From contig PLXC01000086.1 in assembly GCA_003151275.1 (NCBI GenBank), positions 92,516 to 124,897 on the forward strand: a stretch of 32,382 nt of DNA. The letters run 5' to 3'. Of this stretch, positions 25,126 through 32,382 are shown one piece after another. Position 1 is the first letter of the stretch. Each line of letters begins with the position of its first letter. The notes beneath the pieces are model-generated. The model was not told the origin of the DNA, made no database searches, and was given only the letters and a program-made list of their open reading frames with translations. This DNA comes from Candidatus Melainabacteria bacterium. GTDB taxonomy: Bacteria > Cyanobacteriota > Vampirovibrionia > Obscuribacterales > Obscuribacteraceae. The position numbers and the translations under genes were made by a program.

Positions 25126-25422
25126 TTATTCCTTTTTGTGCTTATTGATTAGTTCTGTCAGCGAATCGATTATGACTTGATCGCTTTTGTGCTGCCAATC
25201 CAAAGCCGTAAGTAAATCTGGGCGGGACATGATGCCTTTGGACAGAACCAACTCACCAAACGGCATGCCGCTCGACTCCTGCTCTTTGATTAATTCTTCC
25301 AACTGCCCAAGCGTGATCATGCCGTGCTTGAGAAGCAATTCGCCCAACTTTTCCGGGCGAGTGAGCAGCTCCCACTTATCTTCATCTGAAATTGGCGAGT
25401 GATGCTTGTCTTGTTCGTCCAT
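25126..25422 (-). CDS. Stand-alone MshEN-like (GspE N-terminal-like) domain protein
   Basis: The 98-residue protein consists of a charged N-terminus and two adjacent 24-residue units: KLGELLLKHGMITLGQLEEL to KEQ (about 25-48), and FGELVLSKGIMSRPDLLTAL to WQ, separated by five residues. That is the layout of the MshEN motif of type II secretion/type IV pilus ATPases, which binds cyclic di-GMP. The key arginine that opens each unit is Lys in the first and Pro in the second, so binding needs testing. No ATPase part follows. AAGGG precedes the ATG. It lies 140 bases downstream of secF in the same direction. Confidence 0.72.
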   Translation of the reverse strand: MDEQDKHHSPISDEDKWELLTRPEKLGELLLKHGMITLGQLEELIKEQESSGMPFGELVLSKGIMSRPDLLTALDWQHKSDQVIIDSLTELINKHKKE

Positions 25423-25562
25423 GCCCTTATCCGTCTGCTGCCCTTTACAAGAGAAATTCGCTTTCGCCCTCAGGCAGCCCTAAGTGAATATTCCCACCTA
25501 GAGGATAGACCAACTAGGCGAAAAGAAATAGCGGCTTTGAAGCTCCGTTTGTGTGAGTAATT

Positions 25563-26522
25563 TCAGGCAGTCTGAACCTTGCGGCCTTGCTTCATTTCTC
25601 TCCACACTACCAGTAAGCAACTAGCGTTAAATATTGATGAGTATGTACCGGATATGACGCCAATCAACATGGCCAGAACGAAATCTCTGGTTGTGATTCC
25701 ACCCAAGAGATAAAGGGCCGAGAGTGTGATGATAACGGTCAGCGAAGTGTATATGGAACGAGCCAGGGTCTGATTGACGCTGTCGTTCGCGACGTCTCCG
25801 AAGGTTTTCCTGTACTCGCCGCCTCTAGCCGAAGAGCTGGCTTTGCTGCCAACGTACTTTGCATTTTCACGAATTCGGTCAAAGACAACGATAGTGTCGT
25901 GGACAGAAAATCCGATCACAGTCAGGATGGCGCTTATAAAGAGGCTATCTACTTCAGTGCCGAGCATCAAGCCTAAAATCGCGAAGATGCCACACAAGGC
26001 CAGAACGTCGTGAAAGAGAGCAATGATTGCGCAAATTGCATAGTCAAATTTGAATCGGTAAGAGATGTAGGCAACCATCATGGCAAAGGTGATAAGCATG
26101 GCAACCAGACCGCTTTGCAAGAGCTCTGGACCGATCATGGCGCTCACTTTATCGACTGACAAAACCTTGAAGTCTCCAAGTTGCGCCCGTAAGTTGTCAT
26201 CCAACTTATGCTTTTGTTGCTCATCGTCTAAGGCGCGAGTGCGCATGACGACTACTTCTTTGCCACCAATCTCCGCTTGTTGCACTTGGGAGCCGGGTAG
26301 ACCAGACTGATCGAGAATAGTCAAAACTTGTTCGAGACTTGCCGGTTTGTCGAATTGATATTGAAGGATTGAGCCACCAGTGAAGTCAATTCCAAGTTTT
26401 AGTGGTGCATGAAACTGCTGCAAGCACATGATGATACCGACGATTCCGGGCAGCAGAATCGCTCCCGAGATGCCAAACCAGAGCCATCTATATTTGACGA
26501 GATCTACTGAGGGCTTGTTCAC
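25563..26522 (-). CDS. secF: Protein translocase subunit SecF
   Basis: Membrane component that with SecD uses the proton gradient to complete export of proteins through SecYEG. It has six transmembrane helices, TM1 at about 12-34, then the periplasmic domain opened by the signature GIDFTGGSILQ (44-54), and the C-terminal membrane block with SVHDTIVVFDRIREN. Length of 319 residues is usual. The GTG start overlaps the secD stop by four bases (GTGA), with AAGGAGG just upstream inside secD, so the pair is translationally coupled. Confidence 0.98.
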   Translation of the reverse strand: MNKPSVDLVKYRWLWFGISGAILLPGIVGIIMCLQQFHAPLKLGIDFTGGSILQYQFDKPASLEQVLTILDQSGLPGSQVQQAEIGGKEVVVMRTRALDDEQQKHKLDDNLRAQLGDFKVLSVDKVSAMIGPELLQSGLVAMLITFAMMVAYISYRFKFDYAICAIIALFHDVLALCGIFAILGLMLGTEVDSLFISAILTVIGFSVHDTIVVFDRIRENAKYVGSKASSSARGGEYRKTFGDVANDSVNQTLARSIYTSLTVIITLSALYLLGGITTRDFVLAMLIGVISGTYSSIFNASCLLVVWREMKQGRKVQTA

Positions 26523-28054
26523 ACGGCCTCCTTGGTTTGTACTTTAGGTTTCTTTTTGTCAAATCGATGTCCGAACAAACCAATCTGTTTTGGCACCAGA
26601 TGGAGTAGTGCTCGAGTTGCAGTAATCGCTGTGAACATTGAGACGGCAACGCCGATTGCCAGGGTGACAGCGAATCCTTTCACTATCGATGTTCCAAACG
26701 TCATCATCACTCCGCAGGCAATCATGCTGTTGACGTTACTGTCAAAGATTGATGTAAACGCTCTGCCAAAGCCATTTTCGATTGCGGTGTACAGAGACTT
26801 GCCGGCGCGCAGTTCTTCTTTTGTTCGTTCAAAAATCAGAATGTTAGCATCAACCGCCATACCTATGGATAGGATGAAACCGGCTATGCCGGCTAATGTT
26901 AGGGTGACGGGAATGGCTTCAAAAATTGCCAGGGTGGCTAGTGTGTAGAGAATCAAGGCGATGTCGGCGATCAATCCTGGCACGCCATAAATAAGCACCA
27001 TGAACACCATGACTAGTGCGATACCAACGGCACCGGCGACCAAACTTTTGTGGATTGAGTCTTGACCCAAAGTGGCTCCAACAGTCCTTTCTTCGAGGAT
27101 CTTGACGGGTACAGGAAGGGCGCCCGCGTTCAACTTGACGGAAAGATCCACCGCCTGGTCCTTGTTGAAATTGCCCGTGATTTCACCGTTGCCACCAAGA
27201 ATTGGTTCGCGAACGGTGACACCACGATACTCAGATATTGGCACCGGTCGTCCATCTGCACCTCGGTCCGTCGGCTCTCCATCAAGGAATATACCGATTT
27301 GTTTGCCTACCAAACGCGAAGTCAGCTCGCCAAATTTCTTTGCGCCTTCTGGTTTGAATTCGAATGAAACTCTCCACAGACCGCCTGATACCATCGGTGA
27401 GGCTTGGGCATGTTTGAACTCGGCTCCCGTAAGGTCAAGGGATTTCCAGATAGGCAGACCGTTTTCGCCTTGAGCAAGTTCTTTGAATTCGAGCAAGGCA
27501 GTGGTGCCGATTCTGTCTTTGGCCAGTTGCGGGTCTTTGATCCCAGGCAGCTCAACGATCAATCGATCTTTGCCGGAGCGCTGGACCAAAGTTTCGGATA
27601 CACCAAGGCTGTTGATCCGGTTGTTGATTACTGTCTCAACTCCACGCATCACTTCGGGATTGATCTCGGGCACCAGTGGTGACGGTAGGGCTTGCAAAAC
27701 GAGTTGGCTGCCACCACGTAAATCAAGGCCTAGTTTCAAGCTCGTGAAAAGAACATAACCATTGTATTTGCGCAGAATTTGAATATTGTTGGCGAGTTGG
27801 GCTTCGTCCATTTGGCGCTTTTTGGCGTCTTCCTTTTCGTACTCGTTCATCTTTGGGTAGTTAGGAAGCGCCATGACTCGCTTGTCAACTTCGTCTCGGA
27901 GTTCATTTGAGGGCAGGTTGCCGAGCTTAATCCAGTTGTCAACAGTGTTCTCCGGCTCTACATGAAACAGAGTCACAAGTGACCAGCCCAGTGCAACCAG
28001 AACAGCGATTGGCTTCCAATCTTTAATTAGAGGGCCGGAGCGATTTTTTGCCAT
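26519..28054 (-). CDS. secD: Protein translocase subunit SecD
   Basis: Partner of SecF. TM1 (about 14-31) leads into the large periplasmic region with the hallmark LKLGLDLRGGSQLVLQ (106-121), VINNRINSLGVSE, LIVELPGIKDP and LNAGALPVPVKILEERTVGATLGQDSI. The C-terminal block of five helices includes GMAVDANILIFERTKEE, where the conserved aspartate belongs to the proton path. A length of 511 residues falls between the E. coli and shorter firmicute forms. It starts at an ATG with a weak ribosome site, 100 bases downstream of a degenerate GGDEF gene, and overlaps secF. Confidence 0.98.
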   Translation of the reverse strand: MAKNRSGPLIKDWKPIAVLVALGWSLVTLFHVEPENTVDNWIKLGNLPSNELRDEVDKRVMALPNYPKMNEYEKEDAKKRQMDEAQLANNIQILRKYNGYVLFTSLKLGLDLRGGSQLVLQALPSPLVPEINPEVMRGVETVINNRINSLGVSETLVQRSGKDRLIVELPGIKDPQLAKDRIGTTALLEFKELAQGENGLPIWKSLDLTGAEFKHAQASPMVSGGLWRVSFEFKPEGAKKFGELTSRLVGKQIGIFLDGEPTDRGADGRPVPISEYRGVTVREPILGGNGEITGNFNKDQAVDLSVKLNAGALPVPVKILEERTVGATLGQDSIHKSLVAGAVGIALVMVFMVLIYGVPGLIADIALILYTLATLAIFEAIPVTLTLAGIAGFILSIGMAVDANILIFERTKEELRAGKSLYTAIENGFGRAFTSIFDSNVNSMIACGVMMTFGTSIVKGFAVTLAIGVAVSMFTAITATRALLHLVPKQIGLFGHRFDKKKPKVQTKEAV

Positions 28055-28154
28055 TAGTAAATCTCGTTCAAAACAACGTCTTCATTCTAACGCAGGCAAG
28101 GAGGCTCCATGCCAAGAGCAATAATGTCATAAGGTAATTGTGAGGCGCTGAAAA

Positions 28155-28853
28155 TTAGATAGTGCAAACCCGGTCGCCGCCGCGTTGCATGGCGGATTCC
28201 ATGGCCTCGAGACCGCGGGCGAGCAATTCGTCGTGCTCTCGTGCATGTGCCGGAAATGCTGCCAAGCCCACACTGGCTGTCACTTTTACGTTGTGCCAAT
28301 TGTGTGTGATGGTTTGTGTGCCGATGCGCTGGCGAATTCTCTCCGCCACAATTGATGCACCGGAGGCATTGGTCTCGGGAAATATGATTGCAAATTCGTC
28401 GGCACTGTATCGCGCAGGAATATCGACGTCGCGAATTGCGCCTCTGAGCACGTTTCCCATCACCTTCAAAACGGCGTCTGAGGTGAGGGCACCATATTGT
28501 CTGCTAATGTCTTTGAAGCCATCAATTGTCACCATGCACAATGCCACAGGTCGCTTGTAGCGCTTCGCGCGCTTCAGCTCGTCTTTCATTTCTTTGATGA
28601 ATGTTCTCGAATTGTATAGATCGGTTAGCGTGTCGAGCAGGGCAAGGCGTTCGATTTCTTCGCCCCTGACGGAATTCATCCGACTTTCCGTGTTAGTAAG
28701 CAGAGACCGTTGCTCTAATTCTTTGACACGTTCGATCACCTGCTGGTCCATAAAGGCTTTGCTGCCAATGGCATTTTTAGCCGGTGAGTTGTCGAGAACT
28801 CTACAAAACATGCAGGTTCTTCCGCTACAAATATGATCCTGGCGACGATCCAT
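28155..28853 (-). CDS. GGDEF protein with lost active site and intact I-site
   Basis: A 232-residue protein: N-terminal cysteine group (C9, C14, C17 in HICSGRTCMFC), a helical linker (about 35-70) and a GGDEF domain starting DTLTDLYNSRTF at 74. The catalytic loop is SADEF (150-154), so both glycines are replaced and cyclase activity is unlikely, but the I-site RDVD (141-144) sits at the exact spacing and could still bind cyclic di-GMP. The cysteines may bind metal, or a cluster with a further ligand. It resembles the protein at 21388-22083 over the whole domain. It lies 100 bases upstream of secD in the same direction, possibly in one operon. It has an ATG start. Confidence 0.82.
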   Translation of the reverse strand: MDRRQDHICSGRTCMFCRVLDNSPAKNAIGSKAFMDQQVIERVKELEQRSLLTNTESRMNSVRGEEIERLALLDTLTDLYNSRTFIKEMKDELKRAKRYKRPVALCMVTIDGFKDISRQYGALTSDAVLKVMGNVLRGAIRDVDIPARYSADEFAIIFPETNASGASIVAERIRQRIGTQTITHNWHNVKVTASVGLAAFPAHAREHDELLARGLEAMESAMQRGGDRVCTI

Positions 28854-29345
28854 TAGACTCCGACCTTCCTATCTCTTAGACGTGTGGCTGCTAAACGCTA
28901 CTTTCCCAGAGCCTGGCTGCATGAAACCTAAATCACAGTATAGAGGAATTTATATGGTTCAGCCACACGCATCGGCGCCACTGTTGACAAGGGCGCTCAG
29001 CGCTTGCTTGCTGAACCCTGCTCACAGCTACGATCGATTTGTAAGTACTGTCAAAGCATCAGTTTCATCAAGTTTGTACCCGTTTTCTATATTTCGGGCG
29101 ACGTGTAACCTGCAGATCGGCTGAGTTCAATTTGTTAAGTCGAGTCCATTTGGCATTCTTTTGGTCCGATACCGCAGGCGGTGTCATCTTTGACAGAGGT
29201 TTATGTTACTTTGTCTATCGCCGAGGTGCGCTTGAGGCAGAAGGCTGGGTGCTGGTTCTAATCAATTTAATTGTCTTCGCTTGTCGATCATGTCAAGGAA
29301 TTGCCAAATTTGAGGAGTAACCTAAAAATTATAGGAGAATTTCAA
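28854..29345. other. Gene-poor stretch with inverted repeat and a doubtful small frame
   Basis: About 490 bases without a recognisable gene, upstream of the degenerate GGDEF gene (minus). CGTGTGGCTG at 28881-28890 and CAGCCACACG at 28960-28969 form a perfect 10-bp inverted repeat around 69 bases. A 56-codon plus-strand frame at 28954-29124 has AGAGGA seven bases before its ATG, but its sequence (MVQPHASAPLLTRALSACLL start) is unremarkable; the second repeat arm covers its first codons. The rest shows no clear promoter, RNA or coding signal to me. Confidence 0.4.
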
Positions 29346-29468
29346 ATGGCATTTCAATCTCCAGTTCAACCCCAAGAGCTTTCAGAACGCTCCACGCATC
29401 AATCCTCCGATAGACCTGACGTGTATGCACCTATTGCTTTTTGTTGGACCACTTCAAAAAAGTCGTAG
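29346..29468 (+). CDS. Possible 40-residue peptide
   Basis: An ATG with AGGAG eight bases upstream opens a 40-codon frame, MAFQSPVQPQELSERSTHQS onward, ending WTTSKKS. It is Ser/Gln/Pro-rich with no hydrophobic segment, and I know no family like it. The ribosome site is better than those of several real genes nearby, which is the main support. It is convergent with the exported protein gene that ends at 29491. It could be a small regulatory peptide or not translated at all. Confidence 0.35.
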   Translation: MAFQSPVQPQELSERSTHQSSDRPDVYAPIAFCWTTSKKS

Positions 29469-29490
29469 AGCTAATGCGTAGGGAAAAGAA

Positions 29491-29994
29491 TCAACTCTTC
29501 GCATCGTGACGATACACAATGTCCGCATACCGCACTAAATTGCGATTCTGTGATCTTTCAAACCAAAATCTAGTCCAGCCAAGTTTACGTTCATACACAA
29601 ATTCAACATACACGCCGTGAATGCCCACACGGGGTTGTTTGCGTATAAGCGGTTTTTGACCGAAACTCTGCCGGACTTCCTCGGGCAATATCCGTAAGTC
29701 ATGATTTAAGAAGAGCAAGACACCCATCGTCTGTCCGTTTCGGCTGCGTGTTGTGTGTACCTCGGTAATCAGAGAGTTTGCTGATTTTTCCGACATGCAT
29801 ACTCCAGGATGTTGCCAGAATGGGGTGCGACCTGTTATTGCTGCGATCTTAGGATTCGTGGCGTGCTGCGCTTTTTCTAATTCCCTGATCATAGCAAACA
29901 ATTTTTTTGCGTTTATTTCCGGTTCCTTGGCTAGAGCCTGAGCCTGTGGAACTGTAAAAAGAGTGGTGAAAACAATTGCTAACATCAGGCGCAT
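29491..29994 (-). CDS. Exported protein of unknown function
   Basis: I start at the second methionine (29994), because AAAGG lies seven bases upstream and the product begins with a clean signal peptide (MRLMLAIVFTTLFTVPQAQALA); the frame is open five codons further to 30009. The mature part of about 145 residues has a helical segment (INAKKLFAMIRELEKAQHATNPKIAAITG), then a beta-rich domain with VHTTRSRNGQTMGVLLFLN and VGIHGVYVEFVYERKLGWTRFWFER. It contains one cysteine (GVCMSE). No family recognised. Probably periplasmic and monocistronic. Confidence 0.65.
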   Translation of the reverse strand: MRLMLAIVFTTLFTVPQAQALAKEPEINAKKLFAMIRELEKAQHATNPKIAAITGRTPFWQHPGVCMSEKSANSLITEVHTTRSRNGQTMGVLLFLNHDLRILPEEVRQSFGQKPLIRKQPRVGIHGVYVEFVYERKLGWTRFWFERSQNRNLVRYADIVYRHDAKS

Positions 29995-30072
29995 TTGCGA
30001 ACCTTTCATTCATGACACTAGAGTTAGTATAGGTGATTGGATGATGGTCCGCCATTCGCTAGAAGTTGCAAG

Positions 30073-31470
30073 TCAATCATTGACTAACTTTCCAGCGGTG
30101 ACGATAGCCGAGCCGTCGACGAACAGGTCGGATAATGTTGTTTTTCCGTGGACAAGCAAGTCGTATGGATTGTCTGCTCCGTGCTCCAAGGGATCGATTG
30201 TGAAAACAGCCAGATCGGCTAATTTGCCAGGTTCGATGCTGCCGATTTCCTGATCGAGATTCAAGATGTGTGCCGCATCTATTGTTAGACTGCTGAGAAT
30301 TTGAGCGGAAGACCACTGCATATCTGGCACACAGGCTCGGTGCAGATCAACAGCAAAACGCGCCTCTTGCAAGAGGTTCAAGTCATCGTTGGAGCCAAGA
30401 CCGTCTGTTCCCAGTCCGAATCTGATGCCAGCGGCGATAATTCGCTCCAGTGGTGCCCGGCCATTTCTTAACCGGGCGTTACTGCGTGGGCAGTGGGCAA
30501 TTTTTACGCGCGTTTGAGCGAGCAGACCTAGATCCTCATCGTCCAGATTGACAGCGTGTGCGGCTAAAAGGTTCTCATCCAACAATCCGTAGTTCTTCAG
30601 ATGACGGGTTGGGGAAAGACCGCGCCCCTTCCATCTGATTTGTGTAAGCTCTTCCAGGATGCCACTCTCGGTGGTGGCAAGATTTGGATCTCGCAACTTC
30701 TTTACGTAGGTCAAATATTCGTCAATGCGCCGATTGCTGGTCTCAATCCATTGGCATTCTTCGGCGGATTCTGAGAGGTGAGCAAGCAAGGGCATATTCT
30801 TTTCCTGGGCCCAAGTGGTGGCTTTCAACCAGAGTGTTGGACACACTGTATATGGTGCGTGCGGGGCGACGGTGAGTTTGATTCTTTCCGTAGCGATCGC
30901 CACACGAGCCACCGATTCTACGGTGTTTTTCAGCGCGTCGAATCTAGTCAACCAATTTCCCCAAACCGCACTAGCTTCATCATCTCGCAGCCCAAACAAT
31001 TCCAACCCGACTATTGCGCGTAATCCGATCTGCGCGATTGCGTGCACCGAAAGCCCTGTGAACGAACTGTCGACAAGGCATGTGGTGCCAGCAAGGGCCG
31101 CTTCCCGAGCGCCGTATGTCGCCGAGGCCCGCCATTGATCTGGTTTCCACTCAGATGCTTTTGCGACTAACCCGCAAATCCAATCGAACATGCCTGACTC
31201 GACGTCAAAACAGCGCAACGCCGAATAATCCAAATGAGTGTGCAGGTTGATCAGACCGGGCAAGATAATCGCGTCGCCGTATTCGTGCGCGTTCTCTGTC
31301 AACTTTTCTACATATTCGGGCGGATATTTATAACTGAGCTCGTCGCGATAGAGGACATCTGTGATCGTATGATTTTTGATCAATACAGCTGCGTTGCGCA
31401 TGGGTGGGCTCGACATAGGCAAAACCCAACGAGCGAAAAGAACGCGACAGTCGCTCGGGTCGGATTGCAT
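30073..31470 (-). CDS. Amidohydrolase of the MtaD/SsnA/TRZ-ATZ deaminase group
   Basis: A 465-residue cytoplasmic metal-dependent deaminase or hydrolase. Metal ligands are H77 and H79 (INLHTHLD), H231 (LLAHLSESAEE) and D356 (GTDGLGSN). H204 in APHAPYTV and the glutamate in SESAEE are the usual substrate and catalytic residues, and HCPRSNA at 326-332 is diagnostic of the group. Known members deaminate methylthioadenosine, S-adenosylhomocysteine, guanine-like compounds or aminofutalosine; motifs alone do not separate these. AGAGGA five bases before the ATG supports the start. It is divergent from the yceD-rpmF operon. Confidence 0.88.
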   Translation of the reverse strand: MQSDPSDCRVLFARWVLPMSSPPMRNAAVLIKNHTITDVLYRDELSYKYPPEYVEKLTENAHEYGDAIILPGLINLHTHLDYSALRCFDVESGMFDWICGLVAKASEWKPDQWRASATYGAREAALAGTTCLVDSSFTGLSVHAIAQIGLRAIVGLELFGLRDDEASAVWGNWLTRFDALKNTVESVARVAIATERIKLTVAPHAPYTVCPTLWLKATTWAQEKNMPLLAHLSESAEECQWIETSNRRIDEYLTYVKKLRDPNLATTESGILEELTQIRWKGRGLSPTRHLKNYGLLDENLLAAHAVNLDDEDLGLLAQTRVKIAHCPRSNARLRNGRAPLERIIAAGIRFGLGTDGLGSNDDLNLLQEARFAVDLHRACVPDMQWSSAQILSSLTIDAAHILNLDQEIGSIEPGKLADLAVFTIDPLEHGADNPYDLLVHGKTTLSDLFVDGSAIVTAGKLVND

Positions 31471-31690
31471 TGGCTTCCTCTAAAGATCGATAGGCGGTGG
31501 GCAAGGCGACGAAGGCGTGGTTGTGTTGTAATATTATGCATCTTCAAGTGAGCGGTTCTGTGGATCTGATGGTCAGCCATCCCCATAAGAAAGCATGTCT
31601 TGCAGTAGTGCCATCGAACTGAGTGCGCCGTTCAGCAGGCCCATGTTGGCAGTCTGGGCGTTCAGCTGGCTCTTGAAGCGCTCTAAACCG

Positions 31691-31714
31691 CCGCGCCGTT
31701 GCGGCTTTTCATAT
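31691..31714 (+). promoter_or_regulatory. GC-rich hairpin in the yceD leader
   Basis: GCCGC and GCGGC pair around GCCGTT, followed by TTTT, just before the YceD start at 31727. It looks like a small attenuator or terminator, but the stem is only five pairs. Confidence 0.3.
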
Positions 31715-31726
31715 CAAGGTGTTTTC

Positions 31727-32293
31727 GTGAAGGTCCATATTGATGACTTAAAAGGAATGCCGCATCACCGGCTTGAATTTGCCTTTCGCGAAGAATTAAG
31801 CGAGACGCAAGCAATTAAGCCTGTGCTCGGAGACTTGACGCTCATGTGGAGTGCTTCCGGTGTTCGCATCGAAGGGCAAATTAAAACGCTTCTAAAGCTT
31901 CAGTGTGATCGTTGCCTGCGACCTTATTTCCTCAGTCTGAGCGTAGATATAGATGAACGCCTCGTGCCCACTTCGTTCTTTGAGCTGAATGAAGACGAAA
32001 AACATGACGGCGAACTATTGCGCGATGACTTCGTTGAACCCTTACCGGACGACGGGAATCTTGACATCAGTGATATTGTGTATCAAGCTGTAACGTTGGC
32101 AACGCCGACCTACTGCTCTTGTGGCGATCAGTGTCCTGGACCCCCTGGACGTGCTACAGATGGGGCATCCAGCGATAAAACGGCGGCAAATTCTGAGGGC
32201 AATCGGTCCAAAACAGACGACCGCCCGATAGACCCGCGCTGGAAGAACTTAAAGACTCTATTTCCAAATGAAGATTCCAAAGAAAATTCGTAG
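31727..32293 (+). CDS. yceD: YceD/DUF177 family protein
   Basis: I place the start at GTG 31727 (AAGG seven bases upstream), since the family begins around IDDLKGMPHHRLEFAF. The open frame reaches back to 31595, but the extra 44 residues look non-coding. The 188-residue protein has the typical C60xxC63 in LQCDRCLRPYFL, an acidic region, DISDIVYQAVTLATPTYCSCGDQC with C130, C132 and C136, and a Ser/Asp-rich tail ending RWKNLKTLFP. DUF177 proteins are implicated in 23S rRNA or 50S ribosome accumulation and precede rpmF in most bacteria, as here 42 bases upstream. The cysteine pairs suggest zinc binding. Confidence 0.9.
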   Translation: MKVHIDDLKGMPHHRLEFAFREELSETQAIKPVLGDLTLMWSASGVRIEGQIKTLLKLQCDRCLRPYFLSLSVDIDERLVPTSFFELNEDEKHDGELLRDDFVEPLPDDGNLDISDIVYQAVTLATPTYCSCGDQCPGPPGRATDGASSDKTAANSEGNRSKTDDRPIDPRWKNLKTLFPNEDSKENS

Positions 32294-32335
32294 ATAATAA
32301 TCAGTTCCGAACCCGATGGAGGATTCCACCCACTC

Positions 32336-32382
32336 ATGGCTGTTCCAAAGAAAAAGACATCACATCAAAAGCAGCATTCCCG
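32336..32382 (+). CDS. rpmF: 50S ribosomal protein L32 (partial, N-terminal)
   Basis: The last 47 bases encode MAVPKKKTSHQKQHS, the universal N-terminus of bacterial L32 (MAVPKxKxS). The gene is cut by the window end. GGAGG is present about 13 bases before the ATG, a longer spacing than usual. The yceD-rpmF order is the conserved arrangement. Confidence 0.95.
   Translation, partial: MAVPKKKTSHQKQHS

Noticed and set aside
26532..27473. Plus-strand frames of 100-138 residues inside secD
   Set aside because: They are antisense shadows of a highly conserved membrane protein gene.
30684..31138. Plus-strand frames opposite the MtaD-like gene
   Set aside because: They are antisense to metal-binding motifs of a clear amidohydrolase and have no ribosome sites.

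Overview
The window reads as ordinary chromosome from a diderm-type bacterium of roughly balanced base composition, with housekeeping genes interleaved with many exported or membrane proteins of unknown role. A Tic20-like protein, a YggT/Ycf19-type protein, a TPR-caspase, many TTG/GTG starts and several diguanylate-cyclase relatives make a non-photosynthetic relative of the cyanobacteria (Vampirovibrionia/Melainabacteria, possibly Obscuribacterales) my best guess. That placement is inference from gene content; no marker gene was compared.

Left part (1-6.7 kb): the end of an unknown gene, a glycerophosphodiesterase, an exported TPR protein and a Tic20-like membrane protein, a GAF-GGDEF diguanylate cyclase, a coiled-coil/zinc-ribbon protein facing an M48 protease with the same zinc-ribbon spacing, a 550-base gene-free stretch, and an exported CHAP/NlpC-like protein. 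Middle (6.7-16.8 kb): an exported amidohydrolase, a membrane protein ending in 30 consecutive prolines, a large exported TPR-caspase, a TetR regulator whose probable operator also lies before a small membrane-protein gene, several small unknown genes, a REP-like palindrome with a 10-bp tandem repeat, a Tat-exported beta-propeller and YggT.

Right part (16.8-32.4 kb) is mostly core metabolism and secretion: thiL-folD, two small membrane proteins, cinA with an extra C-terminal domain that resembles emfourin, a degenerate GGDEF protein, the divergent queuosine pair queA/queG, an Xre regulator, then on the minus strand a GGDEF protein with a lost active site but kept I-site, secD, secF and a stand-alone MshEN-like protein. 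The window ends with a small exported protein, an MtaD/SsnA-type deaminase and the conserved yceD-rpmF pair, rpmF running off the end.

The points most worth a second look are the c-di-GMP-like proteins flanking secDF, the CinA fusion, the repeat-controlled reading frame at 14.44 kb, and the shared operator near 12.8 and 13.3 kb. I saw no tRNA, rRNA, CRISPR array, IS element or prophage.
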